Shown here in pieces: positions 12,513 through 23,718 of a stretch of DNA of 64,000 bases; the stretch's first letter is position 1, and every line of letters starts with the position of its first letter. The DNA comes from Vigna angularis. Lineage: Eukaryota > Streptophyta > Magnoliopsida > Fabales > Fabaceae. A program made the translations under genes and the position numbers. The notes beneath the pieces are model-generated. The model was not told the origin of the DNA and did no database searches. It worked only from the letters and a program-made list of their open reading frames with translations. The stretch lies in NCBI RefSeq assembly GCF_016808095.1, contig NC_068974.1, positions 10,292,001 through 10,356,000 of the forward strand, read 5' to 3'.

Positions 12513-13744
12513 TTGTACAATAACTTACTTAGTTGTGCAAATCTCAAGTCCGCTTTCTATCTTGACATTGGTTTCATCGCTGTCACCACTTATATAAGCA
12601 TCATGGCAGCTCATGAAGTACCTCTGAGTTCTAGTGGGGCACAACCTGTTGAAGCAGCAGCAGGGGAATCGGGTGCTGCTGGAGAAGCTTTTCTGTGGGA
12701 GCTATTCGGGACAGTCACATATTTTTCAACCCTAGTATGGACAATACTGTCCGCTACTGCCTTAACTTGGATTGGGTGGTTTCCATTTCTCCTTTTTGAT
12801 ACTGATTGGATGGGCCGAGAGATTTATGGTGGTGAACCAAATGAAGGCCCTAATTATGATACTGGAGTTAGAATGGGGGCAATAGGCTTATTGCTTAATT
12901 CAGTTGTTCTTGGAATAACGTCTGTACTCATGGAGAGGTTATGCAGGAAGCGGGGGGCTGGGTTTGTGTGGGGAATCTCAAATATCTTGATGGCTGTCTG
13001 CTTTATTGCAATGCTTATTGTAACCTATCTGGCAAATAGAATTGGCTATATAGGCAAAGAACTACTACCAACTGCCATTGTGATTGCTGCATTGACAATC
13101 TTTACCGTTCTTGGGTTTCCACTTGCAGTAAGTTGCTCTATTTCTTGCTAAAAGCATTTTGTTGTTCTTTTTCTGCCAATATTGAAGGCACCCTTTCTGT
13201 CTCCCATGTTCCTTAAAACAAAAACTCAAATTCTGTCTTTTTGCATGGTTTCAGTGACTCATCATATAAAGTATCTTAGTTCATTTGATTTTGTCTGCAT
13301 GATCTCTTTAGCTCAAACTGCCTTCTGTTCTCCTATGTACCTTAACATAAACAGTACTATTATGTCTCCTATAGTGTCTTGACTCAAGCTTGGCAGCAGT
13401 TTTTAACACAAACTGGCATTTTCTATCTCGAGAATCAAGACATGTCAAAATTTAAAATTTGGACATTACCCCATTAATTGTGCATGATTTTGCCAATATA
13501 TTATTTGAGAGTTCTGTGTAAGTTAATCTGGCTTCATGGATCAATTATTTCAGATCACTTACAGCGTTCCATATACCTTAGTTTCCACACATATTCAGTC
13601 ATTGGGGCTTGGCCAAGGTGAGCAGGGTTGATAGCTTATTCTTTCTTGTGAGTATATTATTGTATTTTATGGCTACCTATATTAACTGTTAGTATTTCCA
13701 GGATTGTCAATGGGGTCCTAAATCTTGCAATAGTGTTCCCACAG
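12513..13744 (+). pseudogene. Captured fragment of a SUT4-type sucrose transporter
   Basis: A long exon ending at 13127 is followed by exons 13554-13617 and 13702-13744, with AG/GT borders and introns kept. Peptides such as GWFPFLLFDTDWMGREIYGG, LNSVVLGITSVLMERLCRK, GFVWGISNILMAVCFIAML and VSTHIQSLGLGQG are diagnostic, from memory, of the second half of SUT4/SUC4 proton-sucrose symporters. These are major-facilitator proteins of vacuolar or plasma membranes. Hydrophobic segments of transmembrane type are evident. The N-terminal helices and the C-terminus are missing, and the last exon has lost one G in the run after TCAAT, shifting the frame. It lies on the strand opposite the transposase genes, inside CACTA-A. 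Confidence 0.88.
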
Positions 13745-14635
13745 GTATTACTTTTCGAATTATCCCCTATTTCTTGTTTCTTTTGTTGGATGGGGTGAGG
13801 TGGGAGGTTAAGAACCAAAGAAAGTTCTTTGCAATTGCTTGTTTGGCATTCCCAGTAGATTTTGTGAAGAAGAATCTTTCTACTTAAAATCTAACTCAAC
13901 TTCACAAAATTAATTTGTAAAGTGAAATTTGCATTCATATGTATCCTATAATTTGGCTATATATTTAGGCAATGTGAGATTTCTAACAAAAAAAAAATCA
14001 AACCGAGACAATCAACAAAGAGAAATTAAGAAATGTGGTTGAATTTGTAAATCAGTTTACCATTATAGAGTATTATTATAAAAGTCAGTGAACCTCTGTT
14101 GCATAACACATGGTTATAAAGACAGAGGAGCACTACATTACATTACGTTATTCATTTGAACAAACTACAGCTGTCAGCTGTTTACTTCTAACTAATAACT
14201 GACAACTGTTCTATGTGTTTAGCCTTTGGATGTAAAACATGATTGTGCATTGAATTTCCATCACTGAGTGATCACATTAAATAATCAGAGTGCCACAAGG
14301 GATTGCTTGCTAAGTGAGTCGAGTTTGAATCCATAATAGAGCAGTAGTAGCAGAAGCAAGAATCACATTTATAAAAGCTAATTTCCATTACAAGAGAGGA
14401 AATTAAAAACACCTTTTTGTGGTTCCTTCGGCCTTCGCAGCACCAAGTTCTACGTCTCAGCTTATACCGCAACACAGCAGCCTCAATCGATGCCTCGTCA
14501 AAATCCAACTACGTCTTCCCAAACGAACCAAAAATGAGGCAATGAAAATCAAATCAACACAGATTAGGTTTCAATTTTAAAGATTTCTAACCATTACAGA
14601 TTACCATAAACATGAACGAAAAGAAGAATCACTTA
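13745..14635. other. CACTA-A interior between sucrose transporter fragment and leader
   Basis: This is probably intron or flanking sequence. A minus-strand open stretch at 14508-14400 (EASIEAAVLRYKLRRRTWCC) might be a leader exon or a further captured piece, but I do not recognise it. Confidence 0.35.
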
Positions 14636-14890
14636 CCAGAGTTAGGGCTCCAGAGAAGAATGATTTACAGCTGCAGAGAAGAGACGATCCAGAGGGGACG
14701 TGACTCAAGGTTTCAGACGAAGGCTCGACACGAGAGCTGACTGAATGTTCGAGAGGAGAGGTGAATGAATGGTTGATGAAGGATTGATGAAGAGGGGAAA
14801 GAGAGTTCGAGAGAGAACAAGAGTTCTAGAGTTCGAGAACAGAGTTAGGGTTCGAGAAAGAGGGGAAAACACTTCTTCAGAGTGTGATAT
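14636..14890 (-). promoter_or_regulatory. CT-rich 5' leader of CACTA-A transcript with splice donor
   Basis: On the minus strand this is a pyrimidine-rich leader full of TTCTCGAAC and CTCTC motifs, ending CTAACTCTG then GTAAGTGATTC, a good splice donor at about 14637. CACTA-D has a similar CT-rich leader at 56940-57260, at the same position relative to its terminus. It is likely the promoter-proximal 5' UTR. Confidence 0.5.
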
Positions 14891-14944
14891 GCAGCTCAGC
14901 ATCCAATTAATCAGAAAAAAAAAATTTTAAAAAAATAATTTCCC

Positions 14945-15229
14945 ACATCTGTATATAATATCCGCAGTTAACAACTTCGTTCTAACTGCATACGGATACT
15001 ACGGGTTATATACGGATGTATCCTTGGATAATTTTCCCGCCACCACGCGCAAACTTTATATACGGAATGTATATACGGAAAATTCCGTATATAAATATCC
15101 GTATATAATATCCGTATATAAAGCTTTTTCTGGTATCCGTACATAAATTCCGTACATAATGTCTCATTTATATACGGATATGAATTCGTATATAATTGTC
15201 CGTATGTAATTTCATTATTTCTTGTAGTG
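14945..15229. repeat. CACTA-A subterminal repeats and terminal inverted repeat
   Basis: Many copies of TATACGGA and its complement TCCGTATA in alternating orientation form short palindromes, ending with the terminus CTTGTAGTG. Such arrays are the binding sites of TNPA-type proteins in En/Spm-like elements. Confidence 0.85.
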
Positions 15230-15808
15230 GTATAATATGGGAGATTAAGCCAGAACACTTAGAAAGCTAAACCAGAGCAAATCACTTTGTTATAATCGAT
15301 TACATAAGTTACATAAACGATTAAAATAGAGAGATAGGAAAAATCTATTATAAAAGTAACAAAATCTATTCAGAAAGGTAAATGGATGACTAATTGGGCT
15401 AACTGGCCAGATAATCGATTACATAAGTTCTATAATCGATTAAAACGGAAAGCAACGTCTAATCCATTACACATATAGCCTAATCTATTAAGTTTGTTAG
15501 AAGAAACAATTATAGGCATAAGTGTTGCAATAATCAATTAAAACAGAGGCAAAATCATAATAGATTATGCTAATAATAAGATTGATTAAACTTCGTCAGG
15601 ATTTGAAATTTTTATATTAACATTACTCGAGACCTGTTTCATAAATATTTTAATTTTCATATATTGATATACTTTCTGAGTTCTTTGCACAGGATTTCTC
15701 AAGAAAAATTCTTGGAGGATTTCATGTTGCATTGTTGAATACATTCAAAGATTCATTTAAGATCCAATGAACTTCATTGTCGTTGATAAATCTGCACTAG
15801 AAGAGTGT
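15230..15808. other. Spacer between CACTA-A and CACTA-B
   Basis: About 580 bp of AT-rich sequence with repeated variants of ATAATCGATTACATAAGTT and TCGATTAAAA. No gene is seen. Confidence 0.5.
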
Positions 15809-15829
15809 CACTAGTGTAGAAAGGGCTAT

Positions 15830-16090
15830 AAACGTCCGTTCTTTTGGCCTTTTGACGTCCGACCTGCCCCCGACGTCTTTGTGGGTGACGTTACTCAAAC
15901 GTCGGGGGTAGACATCGGACGTGTATATAGACGTCCGATGTGTCAGCCCCGACGTCTCATCAGACGTCCGGCGCCGCCCTCTCCCGACGTCTACACAGAC
16001 GACCACATGCTGAATGGTTTTGTGCTAAGGTTGGCGTTGAACGTCGGGTTGTGCACTGCCGGACGTTTATAGACGTCGGACAGTGCACTA
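15830..16090. repeat. CACTA-B 3' subterminal GACGTC repeats
   Basis: Repeated ACGTCCG, GACGTC and CGGACGT motifs in both orientations, much more CG-rich than the surroundings. Confidence 0.85.
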
Positions 16091-16329
16091 ACAGACATCT
16101 ACTGGGCGTTTTTCTAAAAAAAAATTAATTTATTTTTGTAATAAAACCACACCTGAAAAGCAAAAAATTGTCTCAGAACAATTTTGCAATAATATATATA
16201 TGCATTTCATATAAACAAAGTTCTACTTAATGTAAAATATAATCCACTACCAAAACTATCAAGATAAAACTTAAACTAAAACTAAGCAATGTTCAACAAC
16301 AAATAAAACTATTCCTAACTCCATCTTTG

Positions 16330-17515
16330 CAGAAGATAAGCGATCCACTCCTGCCTTATCTGCCTAATTGTGTCCTCTGGTATATGAGATGTACTCTTGA
16401 AGCGTGCAAAATTCAAGAAAGATTCATTATGGTTTCATATATGTTTGAAGATGAATTTGATTTGTAATGTATTCAAGGTATACATCATTACCTCATTCCA
16501 GTCATCTGTAATGACAGCTCGAATGATGGTCTTAATCCAACACATCACATAGAAGCCACATTCCCATGAATCTAGCTGTTGGTTACACTAAAATGACAAA
16601 CTAAATAGTTAAGAATTTAGATCATTCAATAACATAGAAAATGAATTAGAACTATAAATGACTTACAACCTTTGGATACAAAATTTGAACCAGTTGACCA
16701 CGAGATTTACCAATAACTCTGTACAGATTAAAAACACAAAGTATAATTAATATGACTATATTTATCATAAAAGTTAAAGGTGAACATCAAATTCAAAGTC
16801 ATTTTTGGAGAAACACTTACCCTTGAAGCATGGTTCTCAAGTCATTTTTCATCCTCATGTGCAACGAATAAAACCATATAATTTTACATTGTTTGGGAAT
16901 GATGACCATCAGCTGCCAGTGCAACCTATCACGAAGGACAAATAGTTATTTAACTAATTAAGGAAACTATAATAATGAACTGGCCACATATAACAACACC
17001 TACCCCTCAATGTATGGCACAAGGTATACGTCTCTTTTTGACTCATCCATCCATGTGTGCAAATAATGTTGTCTGTTTTGAAGTGTGTTACCAAAAGGTT
17101 GAATTGTCTGAGGTTCAACAAATCCGTACATGGAAGACCGACCTTGGTCTACAACGATTGTGTTCATGAACCTAAAACAACAAAGTTAAGTTGTTAGAAA
17201 CTATAACAATGTAAATAAAAGTAATATGAAAGACCAAACTGACTATCTTACATGCACTACATCTAAATGATGAAAATATTCAACATCCTGTCTCCCCCAA
17301 TCACCTCCAATGCATCAGAGAATGTGATATAAACTGGCACATGTGGGGGGAGACCAAATACTCTAAAATCCCATTATAGTTCTAATGATGCTTTCTTCAA
17401 TCTGGGTAATTTTGTCATTAGCTTTGATAGAGGATCATCCTCCACTTCAGCCATGTCATCATCTTCATGTATGACTGTATCATGAATTGACTGCTTCTGA
17501 GGACATGTGAACTGA
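16330..17515 (-). pseudogene. Ulp1-like (C48) cysteine peptidase gene remnant, CACTA-B
   Basis: Several minus-strand exon-like pieces line up in order with the CACTA-C gene at 36870-37870. The piece near 17500-17280 includes VPVYITFSDALEVIGGDRM. The piece at 17168-16990 includes GFVEPQTIQPFGNTLQ and DESKRDVYLVPYIEG. The piece near 16925-16825 has the His-containing LHWQLMVIIPKQCKI. The last, near 16590-16490, has CNQQLDSWECGFYVMCWIK, where the Gln and Cys fit the Ulp1 active site. In-frame stops are present and the N-terminal half is missing. In SUMO proteases this fold cleaves SUMO, but the role in CACTA elements is unknown. Confidence 0.7.
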
Positions 17516-17525
17516 AGATAAGAAT

Positions 17526-19591
17526 TTACGTCAAAGAGTTATCAACAATTATTTGAAGAATAAACATAGAAATACTAAGGAAAAAGACATTATACATCTC
17601 CAATTGACATAATAGTCTTATTCCCTCGTTTTCCAATTCATCTAAACCTCGAGGGTCAACAACTTTCTTGCAAATGACATTAAAGAAAAAACTCAGACGT
17701 GTCAGAATACCCCTAACAGAAGGAGGTAATATGCCTCGAATAACAACAGGTAACAATTGTTGCATCAATACATGACAATCGTGAGACTTTAAACCAACTA
17801 GTTTTAAGTCTTGCATAGACACAAGGTTACTAATATTTGAAGAATAACCTTGCGGAACCTTCACACTTCTTAAACAGTTACAAAAACTTTGTTTTTCTCT
17901 TTTGGAAAGTGTGTGACAAGCTGGGGGCAGATAGGTGCGTCTTCCTATTATCTGTGGATGTAACTCAGATCGGATTCCCATGTCAGCCAAATCTTGTCAG
18001 GCTTTTATTCCGTCTTTGCTCTTGCTTTTGACGTTTAATAAAGTTCCGATGACACTGTCACAAACATTTTTTTCAACGTGCATCACATCAATACAATGTC
18101 TAACATCAAGTTCACACCAATATGGAAGCTTAAAAAATATTGATCGTTTCTTTCAAATGTTCTTTGCATAGGTACTTTTATGATGTTTTCCAAACACAAT
18201 GTCAATGTTTTTGACAGCGTTGTACACCTCTTCACCATTTCGGGGTCTGCTCACAACCTCATCCTCAACATTACCATTAAATGCTTTTTTCAATCTACGA
18301 TAAGGATGATTACGAGAAAGAAATTTTCAATGTCTTGTATATCCCATCTTCTGACCATGCTTCAACTGAAGGTAACTAGTGTTTTCTTCACATATGGGAC
18401 ATGCAAAATGACCTTTAACACTATAACCGCTCAAGTTTCCATACGCTGGGAAATCATTTATAGTGCAAAACAACATTGCACGCAAACGAAACTGTTCCTG
18501 AACATGTGAATCAAACACGTCGACCCCTTCTTCTGACAACAATTTCAAATCATCAATTAAAGGTGCTAAGTAAACATCAATGTCATTTCCAGGTTGTCTA
18601 GGACCCAATATCATCATGGACAACATCACATATTTTCTCTTCATGCACAACAAAGGAGAAAGATTGTAAATCATCAACATAACTGGCCACGAACCGTGTT
18701 TGCTACTTAAGTTTCCATAAGGATTCATACCATTAGTTGCAAGTGCAAGGCTTAAGTTTCTTGGATCTGCACCAAATTCAGGGAATTTGTCATCAATTTT
18801 TTTCCATTGTGGTGAATCAGTAGGTTGTCGAAGAAGATTATCGCACTTTCTTTCGTCAGAGTTCCATTTAAGGTTCTTTGCATCTTCTTTAACAGAGAAC
18901 ATACGTTTGAACCTAGGTATTATAGGCAAATACCACATCACCTTAGCAGGTGCACCATCATTACCTTCACAACCAGTGACTCTATCAGATTTCTTTTTAA
19001 AACGGGATAAACCACATGTTGGACATTACTTTAGCGAAGCAAACTCCTTTGGGTACAAAACACAATCATTAGGACAAGCATGTATCTTTCTGGAAGCATC
19101 TCCTTTAACAACTCTAACAACTCGGTGAAACTTTTATCGATCCATCCATTCCTTGCTTTTAAACTAAACAACTTTAAACTTGAAGACAGACGTGTAAAGT
19201 TCGAGCATCCTGGGAACAATGGTTGCTTTGAATCATTAATAAAAGAATCATACAAATTAGCTCTTCCAAAATTATCTTCACCGACATTACGTATCATGTC
19301 CTCTAAATGGTCATTCATCCATTCTTCCACATAATCCGTTCCTCGTGACGTGGTAGGCTGGTCCAGTACTTCTCCATGCCATGTTCAAACGGTATAAGTC
19401 CTCATTATGTCGTACATGAATAGATGGTCATTGCCTAAGTCTTGCTGTATTTGATTAAGACAACGAACACAAGGACAAAAATATGTCCCGTTGACAGACT
19501 TAGCATTTTGTTCAACGTATTGCAAGAACTTCGAAACACCCTTATCATATTCTTCACTGATATGACGTTCGTTCATCCAGCTTCGATCCAT
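17526..19591 (-). pseudogene. TNP2 transposase pseudogene, CACTA-B
   Basis: The start MDRSWMNERHISEEYDKG at 19591 opens the transposase-associated domain with CPCVRCL. Broken segments at 19591-19385, 19330-19031, 18941-18327 and 17990-17526 follow in order. They cover the Transposase_21 core (DIDVYLAPLIDDLKLL, FCTINDFPAYGNLSGYS) and the start of DUF4218 (LKSHDCHVLMQQLLPV). Frameshifts and stops separate the segments. After LLCQLEM near 17590 the sequence jumps directly to Ulp1-gene sequence. Compared with CACTA-C this removes the rest of DUF4218, all of DUF4216 and the first half of the Ulp1 gene. It cannot make active transposase. Confidence 0.88.
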
Positions 19592-19918
19592 ACTATGTTC
19601 GTAAAATCATCAGTTGAAGTTTTTTAACTCTCACAAGGTTAGGCCCTACCCATTAAAAAAAATTAATTTTTTTAATTTGCTAAGACACGTGCATTGAAGT
19701 CTACATCATAAAATTGATAAGATTTCGGCAGCATTTCGCATTGGTCTCCGAAATACACCAAATGAGAGTAGTCAACGATGACCACAATCAAATATGCATC
19801 CGGAGAACAACACAGATACTGAACCAAAATTTTATCAATCTTATCCATAAACTCCAATTGACATGTTATTGCAAATTATGAAAATTAATTTTCTCAAACT
19901 GTCCAATCGGACAATTCA

Positions 19919-19964
19919 AAATTTAACACAAACGATTAAAAGATTAATCGTTTGTGTTAAATTT
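19919..19964. other. Perfect 21-bp inverted repeat (hairpin)
   Basis: The arms AAATTTAACACAAACGATTA+A and its exact complement are separated by AAGA. It lies upstream of the CACTA-B TNP2 start, in the presumed 5' UTR or promoter. No terminator role is expected in a plant, and the function is unknown. Confidence 0.85.
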
Positions 19965-20454
19965 CAAACGGGAACTAAGTGTCACTCAATGATTTTATAC
20001 TTATATACTAACATATCACAATTATAATAACACAACTAATACATGCATATTCAAAAGCCAATAACACATGCATACCTTAGAGTAAAAAACATGCATACAC
20101 AAAACCCAATAACATGCATACAAAAATTTATCAATGAACAAGATAACCTGAAAAGTAGATTCCAAATGAAAGGGAGGGAAATCGAGGAGGGAACGGCCTA
20201 AAACGTATCCCAAAAATAGTCAAAGAAGCCGCCCAAGAACACGCAAGAGACTACACCAAAACACACTGAAAACGATGTTTAATCGGTTCAAATCAAAGAT
20301 ATTTCATCACAAGGCAATGTAATCGGATTGAAAGTAAATTTAAACGGTCCAAAAGAGAGAAAACGAACCTAGAAAAGCAATGCTGCAGAGAGAGTTCATG
20401 GGGAAGATGATGAACAGTGAGCGCAACTGCTCGCGGGTTCGCGTTTTAGTATTA

Positions 20455-21199
20455 ATACTATTAGACGTCCGGTAGTTTGGGGCCCCGATGTCTATAATAT
20501 TATAGACATCGGGGTCATCAATAATATGACGTCTTTGGGGATTTAAAATTGACATTCGTGGGGGGTTTTATACGTACGTGGAAGGGGCTTGGACGTCTAT
20601 AATATTATAGACGTCCGACCCCCTTCAGAACGGACGTCTAAGAGGCTGAACGCATTTAACTTTTCAACTACCCTGTCAGCCTCTAAGACGTCCATTCTAG
20701 AGGGGGCTGGATGTCTATAATATTATAGACGTTCGTCCCCCTCCAGACCGGACGTCTAAGAGGCTGATAGGGTATTTGAAGAGTTAATGCGTTCAACCAC
20801 CCGTCAGCCTATTAGATGTCCGTGTCCGGCCCCCTCTAACGGACGTTTAAAAGGCTGACGAGGGGAGTTGAAGAGTTTATTGCTTCAACCCCTACCACAA
20901 ACAATTCAGGCAACTGGACGTCCGGGCAGGGAGGTACGGACGTCTATATAGACGTCCGGGCAGGGAGGAACGGACGTCTATATAGACGTCCAGTCTGGCA
21001 CACGGGACGTCTATACGGACGTCCAAGGGTGTACACCGGACGTCTATATAGACTTCCGGCCTGACACACCGGACGTCTATATAGATGTCCGGTATGAATC
21101 CCCCGACGTTTGAGTAACGTCACCCACAAAGACGTCGGGGGAAGATCGGACGGCAAAAGGGCAAAAGAACGAACGTCTATAGCCTTTTCTGCACTAGTG
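20455..21199. repeat. CACTA-B 5' subterminal palindrome array
   Basis: About 730 bp with several dozen GACGTC/GACGTCC motifs, including perfect palindromes such as GGACGTCTATATAGACGTCC and variants around TATAATATTATA. It ends with the CACTAGTG terminus. Confidence 0.9.
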
Positions 21200-22391
21200 A
21201 GAGTTGTAAACCAAAAACCAAAAGAATCCTTCCTCAACGTTGAAAATGCATATTTATGACTTCCAAAGTGTCTACATATGTATTTGGTGTCCCTATATAT
21301 AGATATAAATGTTTAAGGCACCTAAAAAACCCTAAAAGAATAATTGTCACAAAGATGTTAATGATTATTCATGAGATAGGCCCCTATCCTACTTTTGGGT
21401 CGGGTCAGCCCATACCAACCAGTCTCCACCATCAAACTTAACCTGCCTTAATCTTCGACCCAACCCATTAATTATGTCTTAATTTTTTGTCTAGATCGGT
21501 CGGACTATTCTCCATACACGTTGTCTCATCTCGATCTTTGACTTGGTGTAATGCATCTTTGTTGTTAACTTGTCTAAATATTTTTTTTTCTAATTGAGCT
21601 ATCTCAATTTTTGTCTACGATATTCTATCTTAACCTTTAGTTTATTAGTCAACTTAATTTGTTCTCAAACTTAGTATTATAATTTAAAAATCAATCAAAG
21701 TCTTTTAGCATAATCATACCTTTCTTTAACCTAAAACATTTACGTTTAATTATTTAAAAATATTTATTATGATTTTAATTATTGTGATCTATAACTAAAA
21801 CACAATTCTCATAAAATATTATTATTATTTTCCATATGAAATAAAATTAATATTTTAAAGAAACAAAATTTTATTCTCTTTAAATTTCAACGACAAATCA
21901 TTCTTATATTTTATAATATGTAAATATTACAAGATAAATTTAAACAAATTTATATAATACAAAAATAAAAAAAAAATTGTAAATCTTATCTTAAAATATA
22001 AAGATAATGGTGGGTTATGGGAGGTTTATAAATGAAAAAAGCTTAGAAAAGGGCGGGAGGCTGAAGAAGAAAACCTCGAATATCGGTAACGTTGCATTTC
22101 TAATGGGAGGTTATGTTAAAATGTAAATATTACATTAAAATATAATGGTACTGGGAGGTTATGAGAGGTTTTAAAAAGGAAAAAGAGGAGCGTGGATGAA
22201 GAAGAAAATGTCGTATATCTGCATGATACGACGTAACCTTTGTCTTTTGTCAAACTCTTTGTCTTTTGGCTGACAATTAGTACGTCAAAGCCTAGTAAAA
22301 TTCGACGTAACCATTGTATATTTTAAGCTTCGAAGTTAAGATGTTAAAAACTACTAGATTGTGAAAGAGGTTCCAAGAATTCTATCTAGAC
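21200..22391. other. AT-rich flank with CACTA-C-like motifs near its right end
   Basis: AT-rich with no gene in 21200-22000. From about 22005 an imperfect direct duplication (GGGAGGTTAT-containing units at 22005-22085 and 22142-22220) is followed by GACGTAACC motifs at 22230-22315. These motifs recur at 25600-25770 in the CACTA-C 5' region. Confidence 0.45.
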
Positions 22392-23428
22392 GTGGCTTCT
22401 TCATCATCATCATCTAGAAGAAAAGAGAAGGTTGCTTGGGTTACAAGAAATGCAATCCCATCTGGATGGATAAGTGATGACGAGATCCGAAGAAAGTTTT
22501 TATTATGGAGAGTTATAAAATATGTAGTTCCTCACAAGTATGTGGACCTGCAATTATTCAAGAAAGAAGAGTTCCTTTTGATTTTGTCCAGATGAAAGGA
22601 GATTGCTATCCAGATTTGGTAGAAGTTTTCTACACAAACTTGAGGGTTGTAAATGGGGTCATTCACTCAAGGGTCAAAGGTGTTAACATTACTATTGATG
22701 ATAATGTTTGGTCACATATTGCTGGACTGAAAGCTGAAGGTTTGGATTCTCATATCCGTGATTCTGAGTCAAACAGATGGCTAACAAAGAGAGCTATATA
22801 TGTAAACTGCTTAAGATATCCACAAAGGTACACGGTGGATAAGCAATATCTACATGATGGCTTAAACAAGGAGGAGAAACTGATTGCTTATGTCCTGACT
22901 TGGCTACTACTTCCTAGAAGATTTATCGAGGACAGAATGTCAACAGAAGATGTATTTCTATTGAATGCTATCAAGACTAGAATACCAACCAATTGGGTTG
23001 TGGTACTAAAAGACCGTATGATCGTTTCAGGTCATAAATATGCACAGAAATTTCCATATGGAGTATTTATCAGCCAGGTGTTGATACTTCAAGGAGTAGA
23101 TGTATCTCAAGAAGTTAGACTTGTGTGCAACAAGTCAAAAAAAATGAGTATACTAAGTCTGTTTTCTATTGGGCTAGAAAGGACTGTGAATGGATGGTTC
23201 TTCAGAGATGAGCTAATTGTTGGAAGTACACCTACTCCTACTGTAGATCATACTGCCTTCATTCCATAAACTGATTTTGAGAAATATGTTGTTGATCAAT
23301 TTAGGAAGAAGTTTGAAAGGGATGAGAGAGTTGAAGATACTCTTTTCAGATGGGAGAAGAAGGGAAACAAGAATGGTATTGGCTTTGAAACTGAAGATTT
23401 TGATGATGAGTCAACTGATGAAGATTGA
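22392..23428 (+). pseudogene. Transposase_32-type 'putative plant transposon protein', broken
   Basis: The encoded protein of about 345 residues has the block YPDLVEVFYTNLRVVNG, then VWSHIAGLKAEG, LIAYVLTWLLLPR and FPYGVFISQVL. These match, from memory, the plant transposon protein domain PF20167 (Transposase_32), common in legume genomes. It ends in an acidic tail. Lesions: the start ATG is absent (GTGGCTTCTTC), one base is missing near 22575 where the frame shifts at EEF/PFDFVQ, and there is a TAA at about 23267 before TDFEKYVVDQF. Its biochemical role is unknown. GACGTAACC motifs on both sides suggest it may have belonged to a CACTA-C-type element. Confidence 0.75.
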
Positions 23429-23483
23429 ATGGAATCTTCTTCGTAAGAATAGGGACTACTTTTCTATGTGGATTTTTTTTATA

Positions 23484-23718
23484 GGTATAATACCCTATTT
23501 TGTCCCCAGTTTCGCTCGAAAATGAATTAGTCCATCCTTTTAAAAATGCGTCAATTACGTCCTCACTTAATAAAATTTGCATCAATTAAATCCCTTCCGT
23601 TAAATCCGTACAAACGGCGTTAATTATTTTTCTCTTTCTTCTGCTTTTTCTGATTTTTCTGTGCAAGCAGTAGCTTTTTTTCTCTCTTCTACTATTCTTC
23701 TTCTCTGTCTTCTACCAA
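23484..23718 (+). repeat. Pack-MULE left terminal inverted repeat
   Basis: About 235 bp matching the complement of 24829-25075 with few differences, including the stretch AATTACGTCCTCACTTAATA. A further inverted match (TTGTTTTCTCTCTTAATCAT) lies at about 23800, inside the element. Confidence 0.9.

Larger units (their letters stand above)
1..15229 (-). mobile_element. CACTA-A: large CACTA (En/Spm) transposon, partial
   Basis: The right border reads TTTCTTGTAGTG and ends at 15229; on the minus strand this is CACTACAAGAAA, a classic CACTA terminus. Next to it lie palindromic TATACGGA/TCCGTATA subterminal repeats. Reading leftward on the minus strand come a CT-rich leader, a TNP2 transposase gene and a Transposase_24 gene cut by the window edge, so the other terminus is outside. 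CACTA-D (56736-63195) has matching ends, repeats and tnpA-like gene structure, which supports one family. The element is unusually long (over 15 kb) because it holds two captured host gene fragments and an LTR remnant. The target duplication cannot be checked without the other end. Confidence 0.85.
15809..21199 (-). mobile_element. CACTA-B: CACTA transposon, internally deleted
   Basis: The left end reads CACTAGTGTAGAAAGGGC from 15809 and the right end, on the minus strand, reads CACTAGTGCAGAAAAGGC from 21199, a terminal inverted repeat of about 18 bp with mismatches. Dense GACGTC palindrome arrays lie inside both ends (15830-16090 and 20455-21185). The interior, on the minus strand, has a decayed TNP2 followed by a Ulp1-like peptidase remnant. 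Length is 5391 bp. A clean 3-bp target duplication is not evident; the flanks are AGAGTGT on the left and AGAGTTGT on the right. Confidence 0.85.
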
